From assembly GCF_009734405.1 (NCBI RefSeq), contig NZ_CP046454.1, forward strand, positions 1 to 64,000: DNA of 64,000 nt, read 5' to 3'. The DNA is from Corynebacterium comes. Its GTDB lineage: Bacteria; Actinomycetota; Actinomycetes; Mycobacteriales; Mycobacteriaceae. Made by a program: the position numbers and the translations under genes. Positions 40,684 to 49,483 of this stretch are shown one piece after another. The notes under the pieces are model-generated. The model ran no database searches. It was not told where the DNA came from and was given only the letters and a program-made list of their open reading frames with translations. Numbering within the stretch: position 1 is the stretch's first letter; each line of letters begins with the position of its first letter.

Positions 40684-40747
40684 GACTTCTACTTCCCCGT
40701 CCGGTGAGAAAATGCATTCTTTTCCAGTGTGCTGATGGGTGAAAACA

Positions 40748-42721
40748 CTAGTAGACCCGGGTCTTTCCGTGCGCATCCTCATCCGTGGGAACCGTGGCCG
40801 TCGCCACCGGGTTGAGGTCAGGATGCTTGGTGCGGGCGGCCCGTAGGCCGTTGGTGATGACGATGACCTCGGCCACCTCGTGGACCAGGACCACCGCCGC
40901 CAGTCCCAGCACGCCGGTGATCGCCAGCGGGAGCAAAACGATGATGATCGCCAGGGACAGGACGATGTTCTGGTTGATGATGGCCCGTCCCCGGCGGGCA
41001 TGGTGCAAGGCACGGGGGATCAGGCGCAGGTCATCGCCGGTAAACGCCACGTCCGCGGACTCGATGGCGGCGTCCGAGCCCCTGGCACCCATGGCGATGC
41101 CGATGTCTGCCGAGGCCAGGGCGGGGGCGTCGTTGATGCCGTCGCCGATCATCGCCACCGGACCCCGCTCATGCAGGTCAGCCACGGCCCGGGCCTTGTC
41201 CTCCGGGCGCAGCTGCGCACGGACGTCCTGGATGCCGGCCTCGACGGCCAGGGCCTGGGCGGTGCGGGTGTTATCGCCGGTGAGCATGGTGATCCCGAAG
41301 CCTTCGGCAGTCAGTGACCTGATGACCTCGGGGGTTTCGGGGCGTAGTTCATCGCGGACCCCGACTATCCCGACGGGTTGGTCGTCGCGGTGGACGATGA
41401 CCACGGTCATGCCCTGTTCTTCCAGGGACTCCACCTCGGTGGCCAGAGGCCCAGGGGAAAGCCAGCGGGGGCTACCCACGGCAATCCGGGTTCCGGTGAT
41501 GACTCCGGTAATGCCCTGGCCGGCGGCCTCCGAAACCTGCTGGGCCACCGGAGGGTGGGGTGCGGCGGCGGTGATCGCCGCGGCCAGCGGATGGGTGGAG
41601 TGAGCCTCCAGTGCCGCCGCCCAGTCGAGGACCTCGGCCCGGTTGACTCCCCCGGTGGTGAGCACCTCCGTGACGGTGGGTCGGTTGCGGGTCAGGGTGC
41701 CGGTCTTGTCCAGGGCCAGATGCCGGATGCCGCCGAGGCGTTCAAAGGCGGCGCCGGATTTGATGACCACACCGAATTTACTGGCCGCCCCGATTGCCGA
41801 GACCACCGTGACCGGCACCGAGATCGCCAACGCGCACGGGGAAGCGGCCACCAAGACGACCAGGGCACGCTCGATCCACACACCGGGATCACCGAGCAGG
41901 GAACCGATGGCGGCCACGAGGATGGCCAGGATGAGGACCCCGGGCACCAGGGGGCGGGCCAGACGGTCAGCGATCCGGGCCCGTCGGCCCTTGTCGTTCT
42001 GGGCCTGCTCCACCAGCTTGACGACGGTGGTCAGGGAGTTGTCCGTGCCGGCGGCGGTGGCCTTGACCTCGAGGGCGCCGGAGGTGTTGATGGATCCGGC
42101 CAGCACCGCATCGCCGGGCCCGACTTCGACGGGGATGGATTCACCCGTGATCGCCGAGACATCCAGGCTGCTGTGACCTGAGCGGACCACCCCGTCGGTG
42201 GCCAGGCGTTCCCCGGCGGCCAGGCGCAGAATGTCCCCGGGGACGAGGTCTTCGACCTGTACGGTGCGGGCACCCCCGTGAGCAGCGACGATCGTGGCGG
42301 TCGAGGGGATGAGTGTCAGCAGGGCGCGCAGGCCCGAACGGGCCTTGTCCATCGCCTTATCCTCCAGCGCCTCGGCGATGGAGTAGAGGAAGGCCAGGGC
42401 GGCGGCCTCCTCAATGAATCCCAGCAGGACCGCACCGGTGGCGCTGATGGTCATCAGTAACCCGATGCCCAGTCGGCGAGAGGTGAACAGCCCCTTGAGT
42501 GCCCCGGGAACGAACTGGGAAGCACCCAGCAGAAGGGAAACCCAGAACAAGGTGGTGGCCATCAGTCCGGCCCCCGGGATAAACCACTCGAGGATCAGGC
42601 CGAGGAGCAGGGTCAGTCCGGAAGCCACCGGGAGGAGGATGGCGCGGTCACGCCACCACGGGGTGTGCTCATCTTCTTCGGTCATCGGTGCGGACGGTTC
42701 ACAACCACAGGCAGACGTCAT
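40748..42721 (-). CDS. P1B-type Cd/Zn-transporting ATPase
   Basis: A 657-aa pump. ATG 42721 overlaps the cmtR stop (ATGA). The short N-terminus has CGC rather than a full HMA domain. TM6 shows S294-P-C (AASPCALAISVP), phosphorylation site Asp338 in LDKTGTLTRN, TGES, and THPLAAAI. The last membrane pair ends HEVAEVIVITNGLRA. SPC pumps next to a CmtR regulator export Cd2+, Zn2+ or Pb2+. Co-transcription with cmtR upstream and SURF1 downstream is indicated by spacing and strand. Confidence 0.9.
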   Translation of the reverse strand: MTSACGCEPSAPMTEEDEHTPWWRDRAILLPVASGLTLLLGLILEWFIPGAGLMATTLFWVSLLLGASQFVPGALKGLFTSRRLGIGLLMTISATGAVLLGFIEEAAALAFLYSIAEALEDKAMDKARSGLRALLTLIPSTATIVAAHGGARTVQVEDLVPGDILRLAAGERLATDGVVRSGHSSLDVSAITGESIPVEVGPGDAVLAGSINTSGALEVKATAAGTDNSLTTVVKLVEQAQNDKGRRARIADRLARPLVPGVLILAILVAAIGSLLGDPGVWIERALVVLVAASPCALAISVPVTVVSAIGAASKFGVVIKSGAAFERLGGIRHLALDKTGTLTRNRPTVTEVLTTGGVNRAEVLDWAAALEAHSTHPLAAAITAAAPHPPVAQQVSEAAGQGITGVITGTRIAVGSPRWLSPGPLATEVESLEEQGMTVVIVHRDDQPVGIVGVRDELRPETPEVIRSLTAEGFGITMLTGDNTRTAQALAVEAGIQDVRAQLRPEDKARAVADLHERGPVAMIGDGINDAPALASADIGIAMGARGSDAAIESADVAFTGDDLRLIPRALHHARRGRAIINQNIVLSLAIIIVLLPLAITGVLGLAAVVLVHEVAEVIVITNGLRAARTKHPDLNPVATATVPTDEDAHGKTRVY

Positions 42722-43083
42722 GACTGCTGGCCTCCGTCCGTATCGCAGCAACCGGCGACCGGGCACTGCGGGTCCAGGCAGGCGGCGTCCTCATCGACGG
42801 CGAGGGTGGTCTCCAGCAGAGCGGTCAAGGCCTGAGCCAGGTGGGCATCAGCAATGTCATAGCGGGTGCGCCGCCCCTCTGGCTCGGCGACCACGATCCC
42901 GCAGTCCCGCAGGCACGTCAGGTGATTGGAGACGTTTGAGCGCGTCAACCCTAGTTCCCGGGCCAGTTGCGCCGGATAGTTCGGGGCATCGAGCAGGGAC
43001 AACAGAATCCGGGACCGCGTGGGATCGGCCATGGCACGACCCAGGCGGTTCATCACATCGAGACGGGAAGCAATGGTCAGCAT
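42718..43083 (-). CDS. cmtR: CmtR-type ArsR/SmtB repressor, paralog 2
   Basis: A 121-aa repressor closely related to the one at 28182-28541. Cys57 and Cys61 (TCLRDCG) and Cys102 (ACLDPQC) match the Cd/Pb site of M. tuberculosis CmtR, and the C-terminus carries four more Cys (CPVAGCCD). ATG 43083 is preceded by CTGTATGGTCAGCGC, the likely operator shared with paralog 1. It is translationally coupled to the Cd/Zn ATPase gene and should repress it. Confidence 0.9.
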   Translation of the reverse strand: MLTIASRLDVMNRLGRAMADPTRSRILLSLLDAPNYPAQLARELGLTRSNVSNHLTCLRDCGIVVAEPEGRRTRYDIADAHLAQALTALLETTLAVDEDAACLDPQCPVAGCCDTDGGQQS

Positions 43084-43256
43084 GCGCTGACCATACAGTG
43101 GTGAATGACTAATCTGCAAGCATCCCCTGGCGGGGTCGTCCTCGGGTACCTGGCCAGCATCAGGTGGGGGTCCTGAGACATATCCGGAGGCAGGAAGAGG
43201 GGCCCGTGGCATGGCACATCTGCACGGGAGGATGTACCGGGTGCCTCTTTCACTCT

Positions 43257-43832
43257 TTAACGCGCGTCACGACGTCGGACGACCAGGACACCGGCACCGG
43301 CGATGGCCCCGAAGACGGCCAGTCCCACGAGGGTCGGGACTATCAGATCGCTCCATCCGGAGGTGTCTTCCTCGGCGGTGTTCTCGGCAGCGGGGGTCTC
43401 CTCCACCGGCTCGGCGTCACCCGTGGTGGCAGCGGCCGCGTCGCCGGCGACGGTGAAGGTGGTTGAGCTGCGGGTGGCGTGGCCGTCGGAGGAGAGGATC
43501 TGGAAGCCCACGGTGTAGTCGCCTGGTCCACCACTGATATCCGCCGGCAGGTCGAGGGTCACCAGTCGATCCTTGATGGTCGGCTCACCACTGAACAGGA
43601 GGTCACCGGAATCCTGATCGGTGATGGCCACGGTGCTGAAACCCTCCTGGGGAAGCCCCGAGAACTCCAGTTCGATGCTGCGCGGGAACTCCTCGACCAC
43701 CTCACCGTCCGCGGGATTGCCACCGATCACCGAGTCATGCGCAAGGGCAGCCGGGGTGGCTACGACACTCAGGGCACCGACCGCCACCACAGCGGCGATG
43801 ACACGACGAGGGAGCATGGGAGAGATGATCAC
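43257..43832 (-). CDS. copC: CopC-like copper-binding protein with C-terminal membrane anchor
   Basis: A 191-aa precursor. GTG 43832 has AGGAGG six bases upstream, a better start than the ATG at 43817. The signal peptide ends ALA, leaving His1 of the mature chain (HDSVIGGNPADGEVV), the Cu(II) ligand of CopC proteins; SDGHATRSS supplies the second His region. A Thr/Glu/Ala linker and a C-terminal membrane helix (LIVPTLVGLAVFGAIAGAGV) with RRR stop-transfer anchor it. It is divergent from the CopD-CtaG gene, with which it should work in extracytoplasmic copper handling. Confidence 0.88.
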   Translation of the reverse strand: MIISPMLPRRVIAAVVAVGALSVVATPAALAHDSVIGGNPADGEVVEEFPRSIELEFSGLPQEGFSTVAITDQDSGDLLFSGEPTIKDRLVTLDLPADISGGPGDYTVGFQILSSDGHATRSSTTFTVAGDAAAATTGDAEPVEETPAAENTAEEDTSGWSDLIVPTLVGLAVFGAIAGAGVLVVRRRDAR

Positions 43833-44130
43833 GAAAGTCCTCCTGGACTGGGCCGGCTCTTCAACCGGATGTGAGCGACTAAGGCACCTGCTTGCGGGAG
43901 GTACCAAGAGAGTGGTCGGAACGGACGGGGGGAAAGTTCCCGGCCACGCCGCCTTCACCGGGTGTTGTTCTTCACAGGTAGATGCACCCCTGCAGGGGGT
44001 GAACCGGGGGAAGATACTGGTCCCTGGGCAATTTACAAGAACACCAGCAGGCCCCATTAGGGTGAACCCCACGCCAGCTTCCGAACGCATCAGGAGAGCG
44101 GAGGCGGCATGGACGGCGAAATGGACACAG

Positions 44131-46191
44131 ATGACCCACCCGGTAAATGACACCCCCACTGCCACGGATACGACCGCAGGGAAGACCCCCACCATCGGGA
44201 GCCGGCCTCAGGAGCGGGTACGCCCCACGTGGCCGTTGTACTTGCTCTTTCTCGCCGTCGCCGGTGCAGTCGGCGGGACGGTTGCCTACAGCTTCCTCGG
44301 CGAATCCCTCGCGGCCTTGGGGATCCCCAACCCGGGCATCGCGACCACCTTCGGGTTGCCGTTTTTCCGCGCGGTCGGTTGGATGCTCGCTGCCCTGTCG
44401 GCCGGTTCTTTCCTGTTCTCCGCTTTCCTCATCTCCCCACGGTTGCCCGGCGGTGATAACGACCGCCTGCACCAGGCCTCGTTGAGTGTGGACGGGCACC
44501 TGGCCTCGCGTACCGGTGCGGTCGCGGCCATCTGCTTCGGACTGATCGCGTTGTTGATGATCCCGCTGGTGCTCTCAGATGTCTCCGGCACCCCCCTGGC
44601 CCAGACACTGGGCCTGGAGACCCTGACGGTGGCCGTCGAGCAGGTGGCCATGGCCCAGGTGTGGCTGATCGTCGCCCTTATTGCCCTGGTCACCGGTTGT
44701 ACGGGCCTGATGAGCCGGGCGTGGATCACCCAACCACTGTTGCTCCTCGGGTCAATCCTCATGATCATCCCCCTGGGCCTGACAGGGCACTCCTCCTCGG
44801 GCGGTAACCATGACCACGGCACCAACTCCTACCTGTGGCACCTGGTCTTCTTAGTCCTGTGGGTCGGCGGACTCATGGCCCTGCTCGCCCACGGTCGTCG
44901 CCTGGGACCTGACCTGGATATTGCGCTGCGCCGCTACTCGATGATCGCCCTGGTTTCCATCATCGTCATGGCCGTGTCCGGGCTGGTCAACGCTGCCATC
45001 CGCATCGAGCTGACGGATCTGTTGATCACCCGTTACGGGTTGATCATCGTGGCCAAGACCATCGGCGTGATCATCCTCGGTGTCTTCGGGTGGATCCACC
45101 GGGCGTGGGTCATTCCGAAGGTGCAGGCCAACCCCGCTGATCGCCGCCTGTTCCGCCAGGTCGCCATCGTCGAGGTGATTGTCATGGCGGCGGTCACCGG
45201 TATCGCCATCACCATGGGGCGCACCCCGCCGCCCCCACCGCGCATCCCGAACCTCTCGCAGATGGCCACCAAGCTCGGCTACGAGCTGTCCGAGAAACCC
45301 ACCGCCCTCAACGTGTGGAGCATGTGGCGCTTTGACCTGCTCTTTGGCACCCTCGCCCTGCTATTGGCCGCCGGCTACCTCTACGCGGTGTGGCGCACCC
45401 GCCAGGCCGGCAGAACCTGGTCGACCACCTCCACCGTCTGGTGGCTGGCCGGATGCGTGAGCCTGCTGGTGACGATGAGCTCGGGGATCGGGATGAACAT
45501 GCCCGCTACTTTCTCGGTGCACATGCTCGGCCATATGATCTTGTCGCTGGTCATCCCCATCTTCCTCGTGCTCGGCGCCCCGCTGACCCTGCTGATGACC
45601 GCCTATGACTCCGGCCCGGCCGGCCACCCCGGCATCCATGACTGGGTGTGTGCCTTCACTCGCAGCCGGTGGGTGGGAATAATCACTCATCCGGTGGTCA
45701 ACACCATGCAGTTCCTGTTCTTCTTCTACGTGATGTACCTGCTCATCCCGCTCTATGAGCTGCTGATCTCCAAGTACGCAGGACATCTGATCATGAACAC
45801 CGTGCTCCTGGTCTCCGGCTGCTTCTACTTCTGGGGGATGTGTGGACCTGATCCCCTTCCGCACCGCCGCCCAGCCGCGGTCCGCCTGGGATGGCTGATC
45901 GCCTCCCTGCCGGTCCACCTGCTCTTCGGCGTCTATCTCCTCCAGCTCAACACCATCGTGGGTGAAGAGTTCTACCGCTCACTGCTCCTGCCCTGGGAGC
46001 TGGATCTGCTCGCCGACCAGCGCGCCGCCGTCCTGGCCTGGGCCGCAGGTGTCATCCCGCTGGCCTTCGTCGTTTTTCTGCTCAGCCGCCAGGTGCGGGG
46101 GAGTGGCGACAGCACCCGGGGTGTCGAGGAGGTGGCCACCCCCGACACCGGAGGAACCGGTACACCCTCCCTGTCCCCGCCCGCCAAGTAG
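44131..46191 (+). CDS. CopD-CtaG fusion membrane protein
   Basis: A 686-aa protein with around 16 membrane spans. The N-terminal half resembles CopD (AAICFGLIALLMIPLVLSDV, GHSSSGGNHDHGTNSYLWHL, a His-rich outer loop), and the second half is the caa3-type CtaG domain (MNMPATFSVHMLGHMILSLV, then PIFLVLGAPLTLLM). This fused layout is known in actinobacteria and links copper import to heme-copper oxidase assembly. ATG 44131 has only a weak ribosome binding site; the frame is open further upstream without better signals. Divergent to copC. Confidence 0.88.
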   Translation: MTHPVNDTPTATDTTAGKTPTIGSRPQERVRPTWPLYLLFLAVAGAVGGTVAYSFLGESLAALGIPNPGIATTFGLPFFRAVGWMLAALSAGSFLFSAFLISPRLPGGDNDRLHQASLSVDGHLASRTGAVAAICFGLIALLMIPLVLSDVSGTPLAQTLGLETLTVAVEQVAMAQVWLIVALIALVTGCTGLMSRAWITQPLLLLGSILMIIPLGLTGHSSSGGNHDHGTNSYLWHLVFLVLWVGGLMALLAHGRRLGPDLDIALRRYSMIALVSIIVMAVSGLVNAAIRIELTDLLITRYGLIIVAKTIGVIILGVFGWIHRAWVIPKVQANPADRRLFRQVAIVEVIVMAAVTGIAITMGRTPPPPPRIPNLSQMATKLGYELSEKPTALNVWSMWRFDLLFGTLALLLAAGYLYAVWRTRQAGRTWSTTSTVWWLAGCVSLLVTMSSGIGMNMPATFSVHMLGHMILSLVIPIFLVLGAPLTLLMTAYDSGPAGHPGIHDWVCAFTRSRWVGIITHPVVNTMQFLFFFYVMYLLIPLYELLISKYAGHLIMNTVLLVSGCFYFWGMCGPDPLPHRRPAAVRLGWLIASLPVHLLFGVYLLQLNTIVGEEFYRSLLLPWELDLLADQRAAVLAWAAGVIPLAFVVFLLSRQVRGSGDSTRGVEEVATPDTGGTGTPSLSPPAK

Positions 46192-46529
46192 TACCGGTGG
46201 GATTTCGCCAGGAGCGGCCGGGACGCCGCCGGTGGCTACAGTCCTGCCCGGATTGCCCCTGGCCGTGCCCGATTTCTAGGTAGGTCAGCTAGGAGCAGGC
46301 AAGAGCTCTTCGGGCACATTAGCGTCGTCCTCGCTAATCCCTGACAATCCCCGGCGATCGGGCTGTGAAGAAGGTGGAAGAAGCACAGAGTTCGTCTTCC
46401 GGCTGGATTTCTTGGGGAGTGAGACGCTAGTGTTACGTCCGTAAATAACGGAACGGTCACATTCTGGTCTCCACCGTGCATAGCGGTGGGCTGGGGTGCG
46501 GGCCAACGGACAACGACGGAAGAAGATTC

Positions 46530-47294
46530 ATGCGACTGACGGCTCAGCGACCGGCCCGAGGGAAACACCGCAAGATCACCACCTCGCAGACCACGGGGCG
46601 CGTGGCCCTGGTGGCCGTGGCCGCCGGCGCGGTCTCCACCGCCGGGATCGGTGGGGCCACCGCTGCCACGCTGCAGGCTCAGGATCAGGCCCCGGCATCT
46701 TCGGAGGTCGCCGCCGTCGATGTGGAGTTGGCCGCCACTGACACCGCCCTGCCCTTAGATGCGACGCAGGTGGCACCGCAGATCTTGGCGATCTCGGAGT
46801 ATAAGCCGGTAGCCAACCTCGAGGAGCAGCTGGACAAGGCGGTGGAGTACGCCGCTGAGCGTACCGAAGCCGCCGCTGCTGAGGCTGCCGCCGCGCAGGC
46901 CCCGTCCGCCTCTGTGGTCAAGCCCACCGAGGGCACCTTCACCTCCGGTTTCGGTATGCGCTGGGGCAGCCTTCACGCCGGCCTCGACATCGCCAACGTC
47001 GTGGGTACCCCGATTCTCGCCGCCATGGGCGGCACCGTCATCGACTCCGGTCCGGCCTCCGGTTTCGGCCAGTGGATCCGCATCCAGCACGACGATGGCT
47101 CCATTGCCGTCTACGGCCACATGGAAACCCTCGACGTCAGCGTCGGCGAGCAGGTCACCGCCGGCCAGAAGATCGCCGGTATGGGTAACCGAGGTTTTTC
47201 CACCGGGTCCCACCTGCATTTTGAGCTCTACCCCACCGGCAGCGGCGCCGTCGACCCTGCCCCCTGGTTCGCCCAGCACGGCATCACCTTCTAA
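46530..47294 (+). CDS. M23 (LytM) family peptidase, paralog 2
   Basis: A 254-aa exported cell-wall peptidase; ATG 46530 follows GGAAGAAG. The leader is long and basic (MRLTAQRPARGKHRKI) with signal core GRVALVAVAAGAVSTAGIGG. The middle has LDATQVAPQILAISEYKPVA and a short Ala/Glu linker; the LytM domain shows HAGLDIA and HLHFELY. The metal site is complete, so peptidoglycan endopeptidase activity is expected. The 3' 400 bp match 35075-35480 in inverted orientation. A weak GC-rich hairpin at 47321-47342 may be the terminator. Confidence 0.88.
   Translation: MRLTAQRPARGKHRKITTSQTTGRVALVAVAAGAVSTAGIGGATAATLQAQDQAPASSEVAAVDVELAATDTALPLDATQVAPQILAISEYKPVANLEEQLDKAVEYAAERTEAAAAEAAAAQAPSASVVKPTEGTFTSGFGMRWGSLHAGLDIANVVGTPILAAMGGTVIDSGPASGFGQWIRIQHDDGSIAVYGHMETLDVSVGEQVTAGQKIAGMGNRGFSTGSHLHFELYPTGSGAVDPAPWFAQHGITF
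46890..47294 (+). repeat. Inverted repeat copy B (M23 3' half)
   Basis: Partner of 35075-35480. The two copies face each other across 11.4 kb that holds both P1B ATPases, SURF1, cmtR and the CopC/CopD genes. Recombination between them would invert that block. Confidence 0.85.
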
Positions 47295-47408
47295 CCCCAC
47301 CCCACCGGCAAGAAAACCCGGCCCTGGCCCTCAGGGCCGCGTCTGTGGCCGGGGTGTCGAACAGCCCCCCGCTGATCGTGGGTTAGTGCGCTGAGTGCCT
47401 CGAGGCCT

Positions 47409-47428
47409 AGTACAGGGGACTGTGTACT
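47409..47428 (+). promoter_or_regulatory. Operator-like dyad before ArsR gene
   Basis: AGTAC-AGGGGACTGT-GTACT is an interrupted inverted repeat ending ten bases before the ArsR start at 47439, where no ribosome binding site is seen (possible leaderless mRNA). Confidence 0.5.
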
Positions 47429-47438
47429 GTCTATCGTT

Positions 47439-47771
47439 ATGAGCACGGTGACCCTGCCTCACATCTCCGCCTTGTCCCGGATGGGCCATGCCCTGTCCGA
47501 TGACACCCGGACCGGAATTTTGCTGGCCCTGCGCCACGGGCCGGCTCGACCATCCGAGCTTGCCCGGCAGTTGGCTGTCTCCAAGCAGGTGATGTCGAAT
47601 CAGTTGGCCTGCCTGCGCGGATGCGGACTAGTGGTCTCCACCCCGCAGGGGCGCAACGTCTGGTATTCGCTGGCTGACCCTCGGCTGGGTCACGCCTTGG
47701 GCGAGTTGCTTGAGTTGGTGGTCACCATTGATCCGGCCTGCTGCTCGCCGGATGGATGCACCTGTTCATGA
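47439..47771 (+). CDS. ArsR/SmtB-family metalloregulator (CmtR-like)
   Basis: A 110-aa winged-helix protein. SKQVMSNQLACLRGCGLVVS includes Cys58 and Cys62, positioned as in CmtR, and the C-terminus has CC at 101-102 and CTC (DPACCSPDGCTCS), giving an unusually Cys-rich tail. It should sense a soft metal such as Cd, Pb, Hg or Cu(I). It precedes the DsbA and VKOR genes on the same strand (98 bp gap), so it may control thiol oxidation outside the membrane in response to metal. Confidence 0.85.
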   Translation: MSTVTLPHISALSRMGHALSDDTRTGILLALRHGPARPSELARQLAVSKQVMSNQLACLRGCGLVVSTPQGRNVWYSLADPRLGHALGELLELVVTIDPACCSPDGCTCS

Positions 47772-47868
47772 CCCTCCCAGGTAGAGACTTCGTCGGCAGG
47801 TTGCCGGGCGACCCTGGGCCTGCTGCCTTGACACTCCTGATTCCCACGAAAGATAGAACGGAACCCTC

Positions 47869-48576
47869 GTGAGCACTCCCACCAACCCCACCACCTCCAC
47901 CCGGCCGTCGGGAAACTGGAGAAAAGCCCAGATCATTGTCTGGGCATTGTTGGCCGTCGTCGTCATCGCCGGGATCGTGGCCTTCCTCCTCGGCCGGGCG
48001 GACTCCACTTCTGCGCCCGCCCCCGAAACTGTGGCCAGTGATGCGGGCCAGGTGGTGAGGGACAACAGTCGGGTGCTGTCCCAGGCGCCGAACGAGAAGG
48101 CTGTGCTGGTGGAGTTCCTCGACTTCGAGTGCGAGGCCTGCCGGGCGGCGTACCCCTTCGTGGAGGACCTGCGCGCAGAGTATTCCGACAGCGTCACCTT
48201 CATCCATCGTTACTTCCCGTTGCCGGGTCACCGCAACTCCCTGCCGGCGGCTGTGGCAGTGGAGGCCGCCGGCCAGCAGGGCCAGTACGAAGCGATGTAT
48301 CACCGGATGTTCGAGACTCAGTCCGAGTGGGGCGAGTCCTCGGAGGACAACAGCGCGGTCTTCCGCGGCTTCGCCGAGGATCTGGGACTGGACATGGCCG
48401 CCTATGACGCCGCTGTCGCCGATCCGGCCACCGAGGAACGGGTCCAGCTCGATGTGGCCGACGGCAAGGCTTTGGGTGTGCCCGGCACCCCGACCTTTTT
48501 CCTCGACGGCCAGCTTTTGACTCCGGACTCCCTGGAGCAGTTCCGGGCCGAGGTCGACGCGGCTGCCGCCGACTAA
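47869..48576 (+). CDS. DsbA-like membrane-anchored thiol oxidoreductase
   Basis: A 235-aa protein starting at GTG 47869 with one N-terminal membrane anchor (residues 20-42) and an extracytoplasmic thioredoxin fold: LVEFLDFECEACRAAYPFVE carries the active site C88-E-A-C91, and GVPGTPTFFLDGQ has the cis-Pro loop. It should introduce or shuffle disulphides in exported proteins, and its partner is the VKOR-type oxidase encoded nine bases downstream. It is the actinobacterial equivalent of a DsbA-DsbB pair. Confidence 0.9.
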   Translation: MSTPTNPTTSTRPSGNWRKAQIIVWALLAVVVIAGIVAFLLGRADSTSAPAPETVASDAGQVVRDNSRVLSQAPNEKAVLVEFLDFECEACRAAYPFVEDLRAEYSDSVTFIHRYFPLPGHRNSLPAAVAVEAAGQQGQYEAMYHRMFETQSEWGESSEDNSAVFRGFAEDLGLDMAAYDAAVADPATEERVQLDVADGKALGVPGTPTFFLDGQLLTPDSLEQFRAEVDAAAAD

Positions 48577-48585
48577 CCCGAACCC

Positions 48586-49239
48586 ATGACGCACTCACCC
48601 ACCGCCGAAGACGAAACTGAGGTTCTCGTGACCGAGACGAACACTGACCCCTCTTTGCCGGCCGTCGCCCGGAACCGTCCTTTCGCCCTCATCCTGTTGA
48701 TCACCGGTGTGATCGGATGGGTGGCCTCGGGCATCCTGGTGCTCGAACGCCTGGCCCTCTACGAGGACGCCGAACATGTCACCACCTGCGACATCAACGC
48801 GTTGGTTTCCTGTGGAAAGGTGATGGGCACCTGGCAGTCCGAACTGCTCGGCTTCCCCAACCCCCTGATCGGCATCGTCGCTTTCGCCGTGGTCATCACC
48901 ACGGCGATGGCCATGCTATCCGGGGCCCGCTTCGCCGACTGGTACTGGGGGGCTCTGCAGGCAGGGGTGACCGTGGGCCTGCTGTTCATCGTCTGGTTGT
49001 GGTACCAGGCCCTGTTCGTCATCCATATTCTCTGCCTGTACTGCATGGTGGTGTGGGCCATGATGGTTCCGCTGTTCATCCTGCTTACCGTGCGCAACCT
49101 CGCTCATGGACTCTTCCCCGCTTCCCCTGCTGTGGTGCGGTTTTCCTCCCAATGGGCGGGCACCCTGATCGCCGTGATCTACGTCGCCGTCGCAGCCTCG
49201 GTGTTTTTCAGTTTCTACTCGGATTTCATCACTCTTTGA
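48586..49239 (+). CDS. Vitamin K epoxide reductase (VKOR) family oxidase
   Basis: A 217-aa protein with four or five membrane spans. The loop pair Cys68 and Cys76 (TTCDINALVSCGKVM) and the membrane CxxC C150-L-Y-C153 are the four redox Cys of bacterial VKOR, which reoxidises DsbA-like proteins and passes electrons to quinone. It starts nine bases after the DsbA-like gene (ATG 48586) and so forms a complete disulphide-forming pair. The N-terminal 30 residues are polar and cytoplasmic. Confidence 0.9.
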   Translation: MTHSPTAEDETEVLVTETNTDPSLPAVARNRPFALILLITGVIGWVASGILVLERLALYEDAEHVTTCDINALVSCGKVMGTWQSELLGFPNPLIGIVAFAVVITTAMAMLSGARFADWYWGALQAGVTVGLLFIVWLWYQALFVIHILCLYCMVVWAMMVPLFILLTVRNLAHGLFPASPAVVRFSSQWAGTLIAVIYVAVAASVFFSFYSDFITL

Positions 49240-49483
49240 TCCTGGTGATCGGCCGGTGCTGTTGTCGCGACCACCCCGGGAGGAAGGGGGTCGTAACCAG
49301 CAGACGGAGACAAAATATCTGCCTCTGAGCTGTGGTCAGGTGTGATGCCCTCGGGGAGAAGGTTTCCGATAGTGACCACGGTGGTAGCAGTTTTCGGGAT
49401 ACCAGACGGTGGGTTGAGGCTTAGGATGATCCTCAGAACGGACCTACCCGCGACGATGATCACCGGCAGAGAGAACCTACTGG
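49240..49483. other. Intergenic, nothing recognised
   Basis: About 240 bp between the VKOR and VIT1-like genes. No clear operator or terminator was seen. Confidence 0.4.

Noticed and set aside
40785..43112. Long plus-strand frames over the P-type ATPase genes
   Set aside because: Antisense to intact pumps with all catalytic motifs; composition (Arg/Pro/Ser-rich) is that of shadow frames in GC-rich DNA.
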